This document shows positions 1-8,033 of a DNA stretch of 64,000 nucleotides, in pieces (the stretch's first letter is position 1; the number at the start of each line of letters is the position of its first letter). The notes beneath the pieces were generated by a model. That model was given only the letters and a program-made list of their open reading frames with translations. It ran no database searches and was not told the origin of the DNA. The translations under genes and the position numbers were made by a program. Source of the stretch: Bacteroidaceae bacterium. GTDB taxonomy: Bacteria; Bacteroidota; Bacteroidia; Bacteroidales; Bacteroidaceae. Location of the stretch: the NCBI GenBank assembly GCA_017650105.1, contig JAGCFO010000024.1:1-64000 (forward strand). Reading direction: 5' to 3'.

Positions 1-64
1 AAATCAGGTAATCGGGAAATCAGGTAATCGGAAAATCAAGTAATCAAGCCCTCAAATAATCAGA
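1..64. repeat. Tandem 16-bp repeat, about four units
   Basis: Units start at 1, 17, 33 and 49. The first two differ only at the last base (AAATCAGGTAATCGGG and then ending GA). The third and fourth are progressively diverged. The array is cut by the window edge, so its full length is unknown. It has no coding role that I can see. Confidence 0.75.
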
Positions 65-120
65 TTTGAACAAAAATATCGAAGACTTTTTCGAGAGCCG
101 GATATGTTAGGAGAAAAATG

Positions 121-185
121 AATTATGAAGAAGGGAAAAAATTTTTTGGAGAACACATATCGTGCGCTGGAGAACAAATAATTCT
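121..185 (+). repeat. Mosaic palindromic element, copy 1
   Basis: It contains the modules TATGAAGAAGGGAAAAA and GGAGAACA, a degenerate middle, then a second GGAGAACAAATA. The A-run passes into a T-run, which makes a small palindrome between modules. The same modules recur in eight other spacers of this window. Confidence 0.8.
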
Positions 186-229
186 TTTTACTCAAAGAAA
201 CTTTCTTTATGGAGAGGCGTGCATTTATT

Positions 230-313
230 GTTAAACTCTGCGCCGCTAAAGTTAAACAATAAATTTTTATTGTTAAACAATAATTCCGTAAAGTTAAACA
301 AAAAAGTCGCTGC
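230..313. repeat. 21-bp periodic repeat with GTTAAAC core
   Basis: The heptamer GTTAAAC occurs at 230, 251, 272 and 293, exactly 21 bases apart. The rest of each unit is AT-rich and varies. Because 21 is a multiple of three, the minus strand stays open and reads as 7-residue repeats (FNFTELL, FNNKNLL, FNFSGAE). There is no start-site or domain evidence that this is a real protein. Confidence 0.8.
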
Positions 314-508
314 CGTATTACTATAGGAAAGGAGAGTTTGCTGCAAGATGAAATACAAGATGTAAAAAAAGGAGAAAGAGGCGGTACTTGCCTTCGCACG
401 CAGAGCATAAGACACCGTCAGGCTCTAGGAAAGTGGCGATAAGACTGGTGAAAGAAAGAAAAATGCAGAAAAAACGCGATTTGTCTTTTTCGTTTCAGAA
501 AATGTCCT

Positions 509-516
509 TATCTTTG
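509..516 (+). promoter_or_regulatory. Promoter -7 box (TATCTTTG) for tRNA-Ser
   Basis: A perfect match to the Bacteroidetes -7 consensus TAnnTTTG. It lies about 55 bases before the tRNA. No good -33 TTTG at the usual spacing is visible. Confidence 0.55.
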
Positions 517-570
517 CACCCGCATTTGAGACCGAATGCGCCGCTGGCGCCCCTCGGGGCGGAGTGGAAG

Positions 571-655
571 GGAAAGATGGCGGAGTGGTCGATCGCGGCG
601 GTCTTGAAAACCGTTGACCTGAAAGGGTTCGGGGGTTCGAATCCCTCTCTTTCCG
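571..655 (+). tRNA. tRNA-Ser(TGA)
   Basis: The acceptor arms GGAAAGA (571-577) and TCTTTCC (648-654) pair perfectly. The anticodon loop CTTGAAA puts TGA at 605-607. There is a long variable arm, as in class II tRNAs, and a GGTTCGAATCC T arm. The length of 85 nt fits serine. The CCA end is not encoded. Confidence 0.96.
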
Positions 656-756
656 CAAAAACAGATGGCAGGCTTGGAAATCCAGGCCTGCCACTTTTTT
701 ATTGACTCAGCACACATAAAAGCCTCACTCTTTCTGTCTTTTTTCCTGACGATTTT

Positions 757-788
757 TTTGTTTTTCTCATGAAAAAAACGTAAATTTG
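757..788 (+). promoter_or_regulatory. Promoter TTTG-N20-TAAATTTG
   Basis: TTTG at 757-760 and TAAATTTG at 781-788 form a full Bacteroidetes housekeeping promoter. It would start transcription about 20 bases before the lipoprotein gene at 817. Confidence 0.7.
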
Positions 789-816
789 CACAGCATCCAT
801 CCCAAACAGACCAAAG

Positions 817-2943
817 ATGAAAACACACCTCCAAAAAACAGCCCTGCTTGCCACCATAGCATGCGTGCTCTGCTGCTCTTGCGACAACAACGGCACAGGG
901 CGGATAGACCGCCAGGCGGTAGTGCAACGACACAACATCACCACTCATGCCACGATGCCCATAAGTCCCGCTCAGGTGGGCAACGGGAAGTTCGCCTTCG
1001 GAATGGACATCACAGGCCTGCAGACGTTCACAGCTTTCAACACGATGTCCGACTGGGGCTGGCACAGCTTTCCCCTTCCGGAAGGGATGTCTCCCGACGA
1101 CTACAGGCCCGTCTACCTCGACACGCACGGCAGACAGGTGCCCTACTGGATGACGAACCCTGAACAGCCCGAGCTGTCGGAATGGCTGGCTGGCAATCCT
1201 CACCGAGCCAACCTGGGACGCATAGGATTCATCCTGAAAAAAGAGGACGGCACACCCGCTGCCGAAGGGGACCTGACGGACTGCGTGCAGCACGTGGACC
1301 TGTGGACAGGAATTGTGAGCAGCTCGTTTGTGCTGCAGGGACAACAAGTGGAGGTTATCACCACCTGTCATCCCGAGCTCGACGCCATAGGAGTGGAAGT
1401 CCGCTCTGACCTTATGAAGGAGGCGAGGCTGGGTGTATTCTTCGACTTCCCTTATGCCAATAGCAACCAGTTTGACTACTATGTGGGCGACTACAACCAC
1501 GCCGACAGGCACACGTCAACAGTTGACATACACGGACAAAGCGCCATCGTCAAGCGCACAATGGACGACCTGACGTACGATGTGGACATACGCTGGGAGG
1601 GAAAGGCACAGTTCGGGCGCGAATCGGAAGGCTCGCACCGCATGCTGCTGACGCCGCAGACGGGCAGTTTGGCTTTCACTTGCTCGTTCGTTCCTCCGTG
1701 TGAGGATAAGAAAGCGCCTCTCTCCCTCTCGGCAAAGAGCATCCGCCAAGCCTCAGCTCGAGGGTGGAAGAAGTACTGGGAGTCGGGAGCTGCCATCGAC
1801 CTGTCGCAGTCGGAAGACAGCCGCTGGATGGAGCTGGAGCGCCGCATCGTACTCTCGCAGTACGTGATGCGCATGAACGAGGCAGGCTTGCTGCAGCCTC
1901 AGGAGAGCGGGCTCGTGAACAACGGCTGGTTTGGGCGCTACCATCTGGAGATGGCCTGGTGGCACGGCATGCACTATATTCTGTGGAACCGTCCCGAGCT
2001 GGCAGACAACTGGCTGGGAATCTACGACCGATACCTCCCGACATCCATCCAACGCGCTTCAGAGCAAGGCTACAAGGGTGCACGATGGTCGAAATGCACG
2101 GGTGCGGGACTCGACCGTGACTGGCCTTTCAAGATTCACGGCACCCTCATCTGGCAACAGCCTCATCCCATCTGCTTTGCCGAAGCAGAGTATTGCCTGA
2201 ATCCGACAACGGCCACCCTGGAGCGCTGGAAAGACGTGGTGATGGCTACGGCAGACTTCATGGCCGACTATGCTTTCTACGACGAGGAGAGAGGTGAATA
2301 TGTGTTAGGCCCTCCCCTCTACATCATGTCGGAAAACACCGATATGATGATAACCACCAACCCCACGTTTGAGCTGGGCTACTGGCGCTACGGCTTACGC
2401 ACAGCTCAGAAATGGCGCGAGAGACTCGGCATGAAGCCCGACGCCAAGTGGCAGGACGTGTTGGAAAAACTGGCCCCCCTGCCCGTCGAGGACAGCGTGT
2501 ACGTCACATACGAAGGGATTCCGAATATGTGGACGCAATATAACTTCGAGCACCCGGGGCTGACGGGAGTGTACGGCATGCTACCGGGCGACGGAGTGGA
2601 TACGCTCACATTCCGCCGAACATTCCTGAAAGTTCTTGACGAATGGCAGATGGAGCGCGTGTGGGGCTGGGACTTCCCGATGATGGCGATGGCTGCCGCC
2701 CGTCTGGGCTATACAGACACAGCTGTCGGACTGCTGACAGACCCCTACTCGCACTTTGATTTCGACGAGCACGGGCTTTGCACGGGAGGTCCATTCCCCT
2801 ACTTCCCCTCAAACGGCGCCCTGCTCTCTGCCATAGCTATGATGTGCAGCGGATGGGATGACGAGACGGGCACAACGGTAGCTCCCGGCTTCCCCGCTTC
2901 GTGGCACGTGCGTGCCGAAGGCTTTCCGAAAGTGAGATACTAA
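817..2943 (+). CDS. Predicted six-hairpin glycosidase-like lipoprotein
   Basis: A 708-residue protein with a lipoprotein signal: basic start, hydrophobic core, then LCCSC at about residues 19-23, so it is probably anchored to a membrane with its body outside the cytoplasm. From about residue 50 the run GNGKFAFGMDITGLQTF resembles a family of bacterial and fungal proteins with an (alpha/alpha)6 six-hairpin fold related to glycoside hydrolases. The C-terminal half is rich in Trp and aromatic motifs (WGWDFPMMAMAAARLG) that fit an alpha-helical barrel lining a sugar cleft. Substrate and GH family cannot be told from the sequence alone. It is a single-gene unit with its own promoter and a strong terminator. 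The ATG at 817 gives a proper signal sequence. Confidence 0.75.
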   Translation: MKTHLQKTALLATIACVLCCSCDNNGTGRIDRQAVVQRHNITTHATMPISPAQVGNGKFAFGMDITGLQTFTAFNTMSDWGWHSFPLPEGMSPDDYRPVYLDTHGRQVPYWMTNPEQPELSEWLAGNPHRANLGRIGFILKKEDGTPAAEGDLTDCVQHVDLWTGIVSSSFVLQGQQVEVITTCHPELDAIGVEVRSDLMKEARLGVFFDFPYANSNQFDYYVGDYNHADRHTSTVDIHGQSAIVKRTMDDLTYDVDIRWEGKAQFGRESEGSHRMLLTPQTGSLAFTCSFVPPCEDKKAPLSLSAKSIRQASARGWKKYWESGAAIDLSQSEDSRWMELERRIVLSQYVMRMNEAGLLQPQESGLVNNGWFGRYHLEMAWWHGMHYILWNRPELADNWLGIYDRYLPTSIQRASEQGYKGARWSKCTGAGLDRDWPFKIHGTLIWQQPHPICFAEAEYCLNPTTATLERWKDVVMATADFMADYAFYDEERGEYVLGPPLYIMSENTDMMITTNPTFELGYWRYGLRTAQKWRERLGMKPDAKWQDVLEKLAPLPVEDSVYVTYEGIPNMWTQYNFEHPGLTGVYGMLPGDGVDTLTFRRTFLKVLDEWQMERVWGWDFPMMAMAAARLGYTDTAVGLLTDPYSHFDFDEHGLCTGGPFPYFPSNGALLSAIAMMCSGWDDETGTTVAPGFPASWHVRAEGFPKVRY

Positions 2944-2970
2944 TGTTCCCCTCGTGCGAGAAAGATAAAA

Positions 2971-3009
2971 AAAGAAGATTGCCCGACATAAATCGGGCAA
3001 TCTTCTTTT
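2971..3009 (+). terminator. Rho-independent terminator
   Basis: A 16-bp perfect stem, left arm 2971-2986 and right arm 2993-3008, with a 6-nt loop and T-rich right arm end. It lies 27 bases past the glycosidase stop and also next to the 3' end of the convergent tRNA-Leu gene, so it may act both ways. Confidence 0.9.
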
Positions 3010-3010
3010 G

Positions 3011-3092
3011 TGCGCTTGACAGGAATCGAACCTGCACGAATTGCTTCACTGGATCCTAAGTCCAGCGCGTCTGCCAATTCCGCCACAAGCGC
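3011..3092 (-). tRNA. tRNA-Leu(TAG)
   Basis: On the minus strand the acceptor arms GCGCTTG and CAAGCGC pair perfectly, with discriminator A. The anticodon loop CTTAGGA sits on the stem CTGGA/TCCAG and gives TAG. There is a class II variable arm and a GGTTCGATTCC T arm. CCA is not encoded. Confidence 0.96.
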
Positions 3093-3180
3093 GCTCTGAA
3101 ACAATGGTATGATATTGTAGCACTCGGAACAGTCGGGGATACCCCCTACTCTACACTTGTCGCTTCAACTTTTCGGTTTG

Positions 3181-3210
3181 CAAAGGTACAACTAAAAATG
3201 GTTCGGCAAA
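3181..3210 (-). promoter_or_regulatory. Promoter TTTG-N18-TACCTTTG for tRNA-Leu
   Basis: On the minus strand TACCTTTG (3188-3181) has TTTG (3210-3207) upstream. It lies about 90 bases before the tRNA and directly after the S41 protease gene on the same strand. The spacing is one base short of usual. Confidence 0.5.
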
Positions 3211-3219
3211 AACTTTTCC

Positions 3220-4299
3220 CTACTTTTTATGCTCTTTCGGGGTATTTAGGATTTCCCTTGCCTTCTCCAATATCGTATCTTCCCCACGGAAAATGTCGGC
3301 ATCCGTCAACGTGGCATAGACATCAGGCTCTATTCCGAATTCCGTCTGCTCCATATCGACATCGAAGGTAGGGCATGCCGAGAAACGCACGCTCCACCCG
3401 TTGGGCATCTCCTGACTCATGGGAAGGCCGGAGCCTCCTCCCGACTTGTCGCCCACGACGACACACTGAGGTGTGCATCGCATGCAGCGGACGAAGTCAT
3501 TAGCAGCGCTGAAGGTGCGACGATTGGTAAGCACGGCAACGGGTTTCTGCCAACGGATATGATTGACGGCTGCAGAGAGATATACAGGCTCAGGGTCGGA
3601 GAAATCGGAATGTCCCGTTCCCGTCTTATGGCAGACATACCCCGTGAGCAAGTCGCTATTGGTGAAACGCGAAGCGAGCCGTTCGGAGGAGTCAAGGCTA
3701 CCTCCTCCGTTGTCGCGCACATCAACGATGAGCGCATGACAGAAAGAAACGTACTGGAGTATTTCGTCAAGCGCCGTTTCGCCAATGGAATTCTCAAAGG
3801 AGCCGCAATAGATATAGCCGATATTGTCGGGCAATATGGTAGCATAGAGCCCGTTGACATAGCGATAGTAGTCTCCTAACGTCTTTTGCAACAAGTCGGA
3901 GTTGAAGTTGTGCGGGTAGTCGAGATAAAAGGCATTATAGTGCGAGACATTGAAAGAGGAGATAAGGTTTACATGCCCGTCGCGCAGTTCGCCCAGCATG
4001 CGAGCCATCACATCGAAGAGGCCTGCCTGAGACATATCTTCCGACACAAGCTTGCTATAGCGACGACGTACCTCGTACCAATCCAGGTTATACACCTCAG
4101 CCTTGTAATCGAAGAAACAGTAGCGTTCGTCGAGAATCTGCCACAACGTCTGGAAGTTGGCAACGGGAGAGCTATCATACTCATCAGCCTTCTCGCAGGA
4201 GAAGAACGGCAGCGCCATCAGTAGGCATACCGAGATTTTCAGAACTGAACTTACCGGCTGATGCAAACGAAAGGAAAGGGGCTTACAGCAGAGTCTCAT
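3220..4299 (-). CDS. S41 family (C-terminal processing) serine protease, lipoprotein
   Basis: A 359-residue protein with a signal peptide ending in a lipobox (ALPFFSC), so it is probably a cell-envelope lipoprotein. The S41 core is clear: ELRDGHVN in the N-terminal part, the strand motif DVRDNGGGS, and TFSAAND, in which Ser264 is the likely nucleophile, followed by GDKSGGGSG. No PDZ domain is obvious, as in the shorter Bacteroidales S41 proteins. Such proteases trim or degrade exported proteins. Its start overlaps the stop of the upstream gene by four bases (ATGA), so it is translated with it and sits at the end of the parC operon. The natural substrate is unknown. Confidence 0.88.
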   Translation of the reverse strand: MRLCCKPLSFRLHQPVSSVLKISVCLLMALPFFSCEKADEYDSSPVANFQTLWQILDERYCFFDYKAEVYNLDWYEVRRRYSKLVSEDMSQAGLFDVMARMLGELRDGHVNLISSFNVSHYNAFYLDYPHNFNSDLLQKTLGDYYRYVNGLYATILPDNIGYIYCGSFENSIGETALDEILQYVSFCHALIVDVRDNGGGSLDSSERLASRFTNSDLLTGYVCHKTGTGHSDFSDPEPVYLSAAVNHIRWQKPVAVLTNRRTFSAANDFVRCMRCTPQCVVVGDKSGGGSGLPMSQEMPNGWSVRFSACPTFDVDMEQTEFGIEPDVYATLTDADIFRGEDTILEKAREILNTPKEHKK

Positions 4300-5129
4300 A
4301 GGTCGGTTTGTTTGGGTGAGAGGAACTGCAGATAATGAACATATCCAACACTCAGCGAGAGAGCATCATGGCGGTAGCTGTTGCCTTGAGTGTGCCACTG
4401 ATTGATGCTGTAGCCACACTGAAGACGCAGGAATCCCTTTCTGTTTTCCATATCCAACCGCAGGAAATGGCGCGACGAGAAGCTATTGAAAGGAGTGCTG
4501 ACGTGCAAGATGCCATCCATCTGCCCCAAGTAGAAAATCTCGTAATAGGACTGCTGATACGAGGGAGAAAAGAAAGCACCCAACAGAGGCACATCCGACT
4601 GCCAGGAGAGGCGCCAGTCGCGATGCCAAAGAGGGAACCGCCACGCGACAAGGAACGATGCTGCCAAATCCACATCAAACTTCAGCTGCGCGGGGTTGTT
4701 GCTGTTGCGCATGTTGTAAACACCGCCCAACTCCAACATGGCCTCGGGACCAGCAAACATTTCCAATCCCCCTTGGTGGAGGAATCGAAACAATAGGGCT
4801 GACGAAGAATCGAAATATCCATCCATAGCCGCTCCGTTGCCCGCTTCGTTCTGCAAATCGCCAAACGAGCCTGCCAGATAGGTTTGTTCGTAGACATCAT
4901 CAGAGAACAACTCGCTACGCTTCCATAGCTCGCTGTCGAAATGAAGGGAAAGTCCCATATATCTCACGGGTGACAGATAACTGTCATGCTCGCCTGTGAA
5001 ACCGATGCCGAAAGTAGTACTGCGACGTTCGACAGGGGTTGTCTGAGCTTTCAGCGTCTGAGTCACCGAGAGAAAAATCAATGCCAGACATAAAACGGCT
5101 AGGTGAGAGATTACTGCAAACTGTCGCAT
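4296..5129 (-). CDS. Exported beta-rich protein of unknown function
   Basis: A 277-residue protein starting with a cleavable signal peptide (MRQFAVISHLAVLCL, cleavage near LKAQ). The rest alternates polar and aromatic residues (GIGFTGEHDSYLSP, RYMGLSLHFDSELW, FLRLQCGYSINQW), which suggests an outer-membrane beta-barrel. It may belong to a Bacteroidetes-specific DUF family; DUF3316 is my guess and unverified. I chose the ATG at 5129, ten bases after the parC stop, because it gives a clean signal peptide. An in-frame ATG at 5162 inside parC would only add a polar leader. It lies between parC and an S41 protease with which it overlaps by four bases, so the two may work on the same envelope process. 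Confidence 0.65.
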   Translation of the reverse strand: MRQFAVISHLAVLCLALIFLSVTQTLKAQTTPVERRSTTFGIGFTGEHDSYLSPVRYMGLSLHFDSELWKRSELFSDDVYEQTYLAGSFGDLQNEAGNGAAMDGYFDSSSALLFRFLHQGGLEMFAGPEAMLELGGVYNMRNSNNPAQLKFDVDLAASFLVAWRFPLWHRDWRLSWQSDVPLLGAFFSPSYQQSYYEIFYLGQMDGILHVSTPFNSFSSRHFLRLDMENRKGFLRLQCGYSINQWHTQGNSYRHDALSLSVGYVHYLQFLSPKQTDL

Positions 5130-5139
5130 AAGAGACGAA

Positions 5140-7947
5140 TCAGAAGAGGGAGAACTGGCCATCGTCGGACATGTTAGGGGCTTCCTCCGACTCGTTTTCT
5201 GCGCTATCAGGAACATCGGAAGCTGGAGTGTCTGCTCCGGCATCTGAAGCGGCATCAGAGTCGTTAGCACCCTCACTTATCTCTTCGGCAGGAGGCTCAG
5301 GGAAGCGCAAAGGCTCCAGTTCCTCCACATTGGCGATATTGAATTTAGAAATGCGGCAGCCACGAGCCTTCACACTCTTAACATTAACGAACTGCTCGGC
5401 ATCTATCTCAAGAGGAGCACGTGCGGCATCCGGCTCGCCGAAGGTGACAAGGAAACGCGGGTAAACCTGAGACGAGAGCGCCACAAGACGACTCTCGGAG
5501 CCTCCCTCGCCCAAGATGCTATTCTTGCGTGCGACAGCATCCAACACAAAGCGTTTCAGATAGAGATAGCCCTTTTGAGTGGCATCGAAGAGAACAGCCG
5601 TCCACACCTTGGAAGCATCGTACTTCTCTATATGCAGGACGTTTGCGTCGTAGTGATTATTCTGGTCGAAATCGGTGGTATAGTAATCGCCGTTGTCGAG
5701 GATAACAAGAATACGGTCGTCGCTCTGGAATTCTCCCAGATAATCTCCATGTCCATCGAAATCAAGGCGAAGGATATCCCTGTCGAACCAAACTTTCCGA
5801 CCACCCAACGTGGAAGCGCCATGAGCCTTCAATCCGATGCGCGCAACCTCAAGGCGAGTCAGCAGGTTGCCCATACTGCTTCTGCCCTTGATGCCGATGG
5901 TGCTGAAATCCTTATCGATGAACTGCTTCTTCAATTTCGGGTTTGGCTTGAGCGATATCTTGATGACTTCGGCCTCTCCGTTAGGATTTGCCGTGAAGTA
6001 GGCTATACGGCTCCCTGGTTTCCCCTGGGTGACATCGTATTCCTTGTCGCGCAGGAGTCCTGTGGCAGCGAAACGCTTGATATAATGGGGACCATTGCGT
6101 CCGTCGCGATAAACAACGTTGTAGATGGTACGCTTATCGTTCTTCTTGAAGATGCCAACATAGAGCACGCCGGTTCCGACAAACATCTTTTCGGCTACCT
6201 TGACAACCTTGTAACGCCCATCCTTATAGAAGATGATGACATCGTCGATGGTGGAACAATTGGTTACAAACTCATCCTTCTTCAGCGAGGTGCCTATGAA
6301 ACCATCTTCTCTGTTGATGTAGAGCTTTTGATTTGCCTCTATCACCTTTGCGGCAACGATATTCTCGAAGCTGCGTATCTCTGTTCGACGCGGGAAAGCA
6401 GCCCCATATTTATCCTTAAGCATCTGGAACCAGCGGATGGTAACCTCAACCATGCTGGAGAGTTCCTTGTCGACCTCCTCGATGTCGCCTTTGATGCGTG
6501 CAATCAGCTCTTCCGACTTGTCTTTGTTGAATTTCAAAATGCGGGCCATCTTGATTTCCATCAGGCGGAGAATATCTTCCTTCGTTACCTCACGAACCAT
6601 CGACGGATACCAAGGAGTGAGGCGCTCGTCGATATGCTCGCAGGCAGCATCCATATTCTTGGCATTCTCGAACTCCCGGTCCTTATAGATACGCTCATTG
6701 ATGAAAATCTGCTCGAGCGAACAGAAATGCAACTGCTCAAGGAGTTCTTCGCGCTTGATGAGCAGTTCCTGCCGCAGGAGGGAGAGCGTATTATCGACCG
6801 AACGACGCAGCACGTCGCTGACACAAAGGAACTGCGGCTTGTGCTCATCGATGACGCAACAGTTGGGAGAGATGCTCACTTCGCAGTCGGTGAAAGCATA
6901 GAGGGCATCAAGAGTCTTATCGGAAGAGGCTCCCGGCGCCAGATGAACGAGAATCTCCACTTCTGCCGCAGTGTTATCGTCCACCTTGCGAATCTTGATT
7001 TTTCCCTTCTCTCCAGCCTTCAGGATAGACTCAATCACGGTGCTTGTCACCTTGCCGAAGGGAATCTCGCGAATGGCAAGCGTCTTGTTGTCTACCTTTT
7101 CTATTTTCGCGCGCACGCGCAACACACCGCCTCGTTCTCCGTCGTTGTATTTCGACACATCGATGTAGCCTCCCGTAAGGAAATCGGGATAAAGTTGGAA
7201 TTCTTCTCCACGCAAGTAGGCTATGGCTGCATCACAAATCTCATTGAAGTTGTGCGGCAGAATTTTCGATGAAAGTCCGACGGCGATGCCTTCGGCTCCC
7301 TGAGCCAGCAACAAGGGGAACTTAACGGGAAGTGTCACGGGTTCCTTGTTCCTTCCGTCATACGATGCCATCCACTCTGTAGTCTTGGGATTGAAGACTA
7401 CCTCGAGGGCGAACTTCGAAAGGCGTGCCTCAATGTATCGGGGAGCGGCAGCCATATCGCCCGTAAGGATATTACCCCAGTTGCCCTGACAGTCGATGAG
7501 CAGCTCCTTCTGCCCCATGTTAACCAGAGCGTCGCCGATGGAAGCATCGCCGTGAGGATGGAACTGCATGGTGTGTCCCACGATATTGGCAACCTTATTG
7601 TAGCGCCCGTCGTCGAGGCGTTTCATAGCATGCAAGATACGTCGCTGGACAGGTTTCAAACCATCATTGAGATGGGGCACGGCACGCTCCAGAATAACGT
7701 AAGAGGCATAGTCGAGAAACCAACTCTTATACATCCCGCTAAGCTGATGTTTCGTGTCGGCTCCTCCCTCAACGGGCAAGCGATAAGACGAATGACTATG
7801 TGTTTCCGAATCGTCAGTCAACACTTCAGAGACATCCTCCTTCTTGTCTGTTTCATCTCTTTCTTCAGCCGTGTTAGACGCGCCTTCCAACTCCTCTTTT
7901 TCTGTTAGCTGCTCCCTTTTTGGGGTTTTATCGAGTTCTTCTTTCAT
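5140..7947 (-). CDS. parC: DNA topoisomerase IV subunit A
   Basis: A 935-residue type IIA topoisomerase cleavage subunit. ParC works with ParE in the cytoplasm to unlink daughter chromosomes. The winged-helix region carries VPHLNDGLKPVQRRIL and the QFHPHGDASIGDAL quinolone-pocket segment. The catalytic tyrosine is Tyr171 in AAPRYIEARLS. The coiled-coil and C-terminal beta-propeller follow. The gyrase box (QRRGGKG type) is not present, which is why I call ParC and not GyrA. The last 60 or so residues form an acidic low-complexity tail ending DGQFSLF, and the first 50 residues are charged and probably disordered. It is the first gene of a three-gene minus-strand unit with the exported protein and the S41 protease. 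Confidence 0.93.
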   Translation of the reverse strand: MKEELDKTPKREQLTEKEELEGASNTAEERDETDKKEDVSEVLTDDSETHSHSSYRLPVEGGADTKHQLSGMYKSWFLDYASYVILERAVPHLNDGLKPVQRRILHAMKRLDDGRYNKVANIVGHTMQFHPHGDASIGDALVNMGQKELLIDCQGNWGNILTGDMAAAPRYIEARLSKFALEVVFNPKTTEWMASYDGRNKEPVTLPVKFPLLLAQGAEGIAVGLSSKILPHNFNEICDAAIAYLRGEEFQLYPDFLTGGYIDVSKYNDGERGGVLRVRAKIEKVDNKTLAIREIPFGKVTSTVIESILKAGEKGKIKIRKVDDNTAAEVEILVHLAPGASSDKTLDALYAFTDCEVSISPNCCVIDEHKPQFLCVSDVLRRSVDNTLSLLRQELLIKREELLEQLHFCSLEQIFINERIYKDREFENAKNMDAACEHIDERLTPWYPSMVREVTKEDILRLMEIKMARILKFNKDKSEELIARIKGDIEEVDKELSSMVEVTIRWFQMLKDKYGAAFPRRTEIRSFENIVAAKVIEANQKLYINREDGFIGTSLKKDEFVTNCSTIDDVIIFYKDGRYKVVKVAEKMFVGTGVLYVGIFKKNDKRTIYNVVYRDGRNGPHYIKRFAATGLLRDKEYDVTQGKPGSRIAYFTANPNGEAEVIKISLKPNPKLKKQFIDKDFSTIGIKGRSSMGNLLTRLEVARIGLKAHGASTLGGRKVWFDRDILRLDFDGHGDYLGEFQSDDRILVILDNGDYYTTDFDQNNHYDANVLHIEKYDASKVWTAVLFDATQKGYLYLKRFVLDAVARKNSILGEGGSESRLVALSSQVYPRFLVTFGEPDAARAPLEIDAEQFVNVKSVKARGCRISKFNIANVEELEPLRFPEPPAEEISEGANDSDAASDAGADTPASDVPDSAENESEEAPNMSDDGQFSLF

Positions 7948-7966
7948 CTTTTAATGATAAACTTTG

Positions 7967-7974
7967 CAAAAATA
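7967..7974 (-). promoter_or_regulatory. Promoter -7 box (TATTTTTG) for parC
   Basis: A consensus match on the minus strand, about 20 bases before the parC ATG. It lies in the spacer shared with the divergent glyS gene. Confidence 0.5.
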
Positions 7975-7997
7975 ATGATTTTCTTGAAAAAAATCTA

Positions 7998-8005
7998 TTA
8001 CTTTG
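7998..8005 (+). promoter_or_regulatory. Possible promoter -7 box (TTACTTTG) for glyS
   Basis: Seven of eight bases match TAnnTTTG. It is placed about 28 bases before the glyS ATG. No clear -33 box at normal spacing. Confidence 0.35.
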
Positions 8006-8033
8006 CATCCCAAATTTCAAAATAGTAAAAAAA

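Larger units (their letters stand above)
1..570. other. Repeat-rich spacer without a convincing gene
   Basis: This stretch holds a 16-bp tandem array (1-64), one copy of the mosaic palindromic element (121-185), a 21-bp periodic repeat (230-313) and the promoter of the tRNA-Ser gene near 509. Short ORFs cross it on both strands, but they translate the repeats and have no recognisable domain. Confidence 0.6.

Noticed and set aside
1-313. Possible CRISPR array
   Set aside because: Repeat units of 16 and 21 bp without uniform spacers and no cas genes; these are simple tandem repeats.
508-1512. 334-codon minus-strand ORF
   Set aside because: It crosses tRNA-Ser and lies antisense to the signal region of the glycosidase; it has no domain.
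5575-7272. 565-codon plus-strand ORF
   Set aside because: It is antisense to parC for its full length, has no recognisable domain and no promoter. The parC frame explains the sequence.
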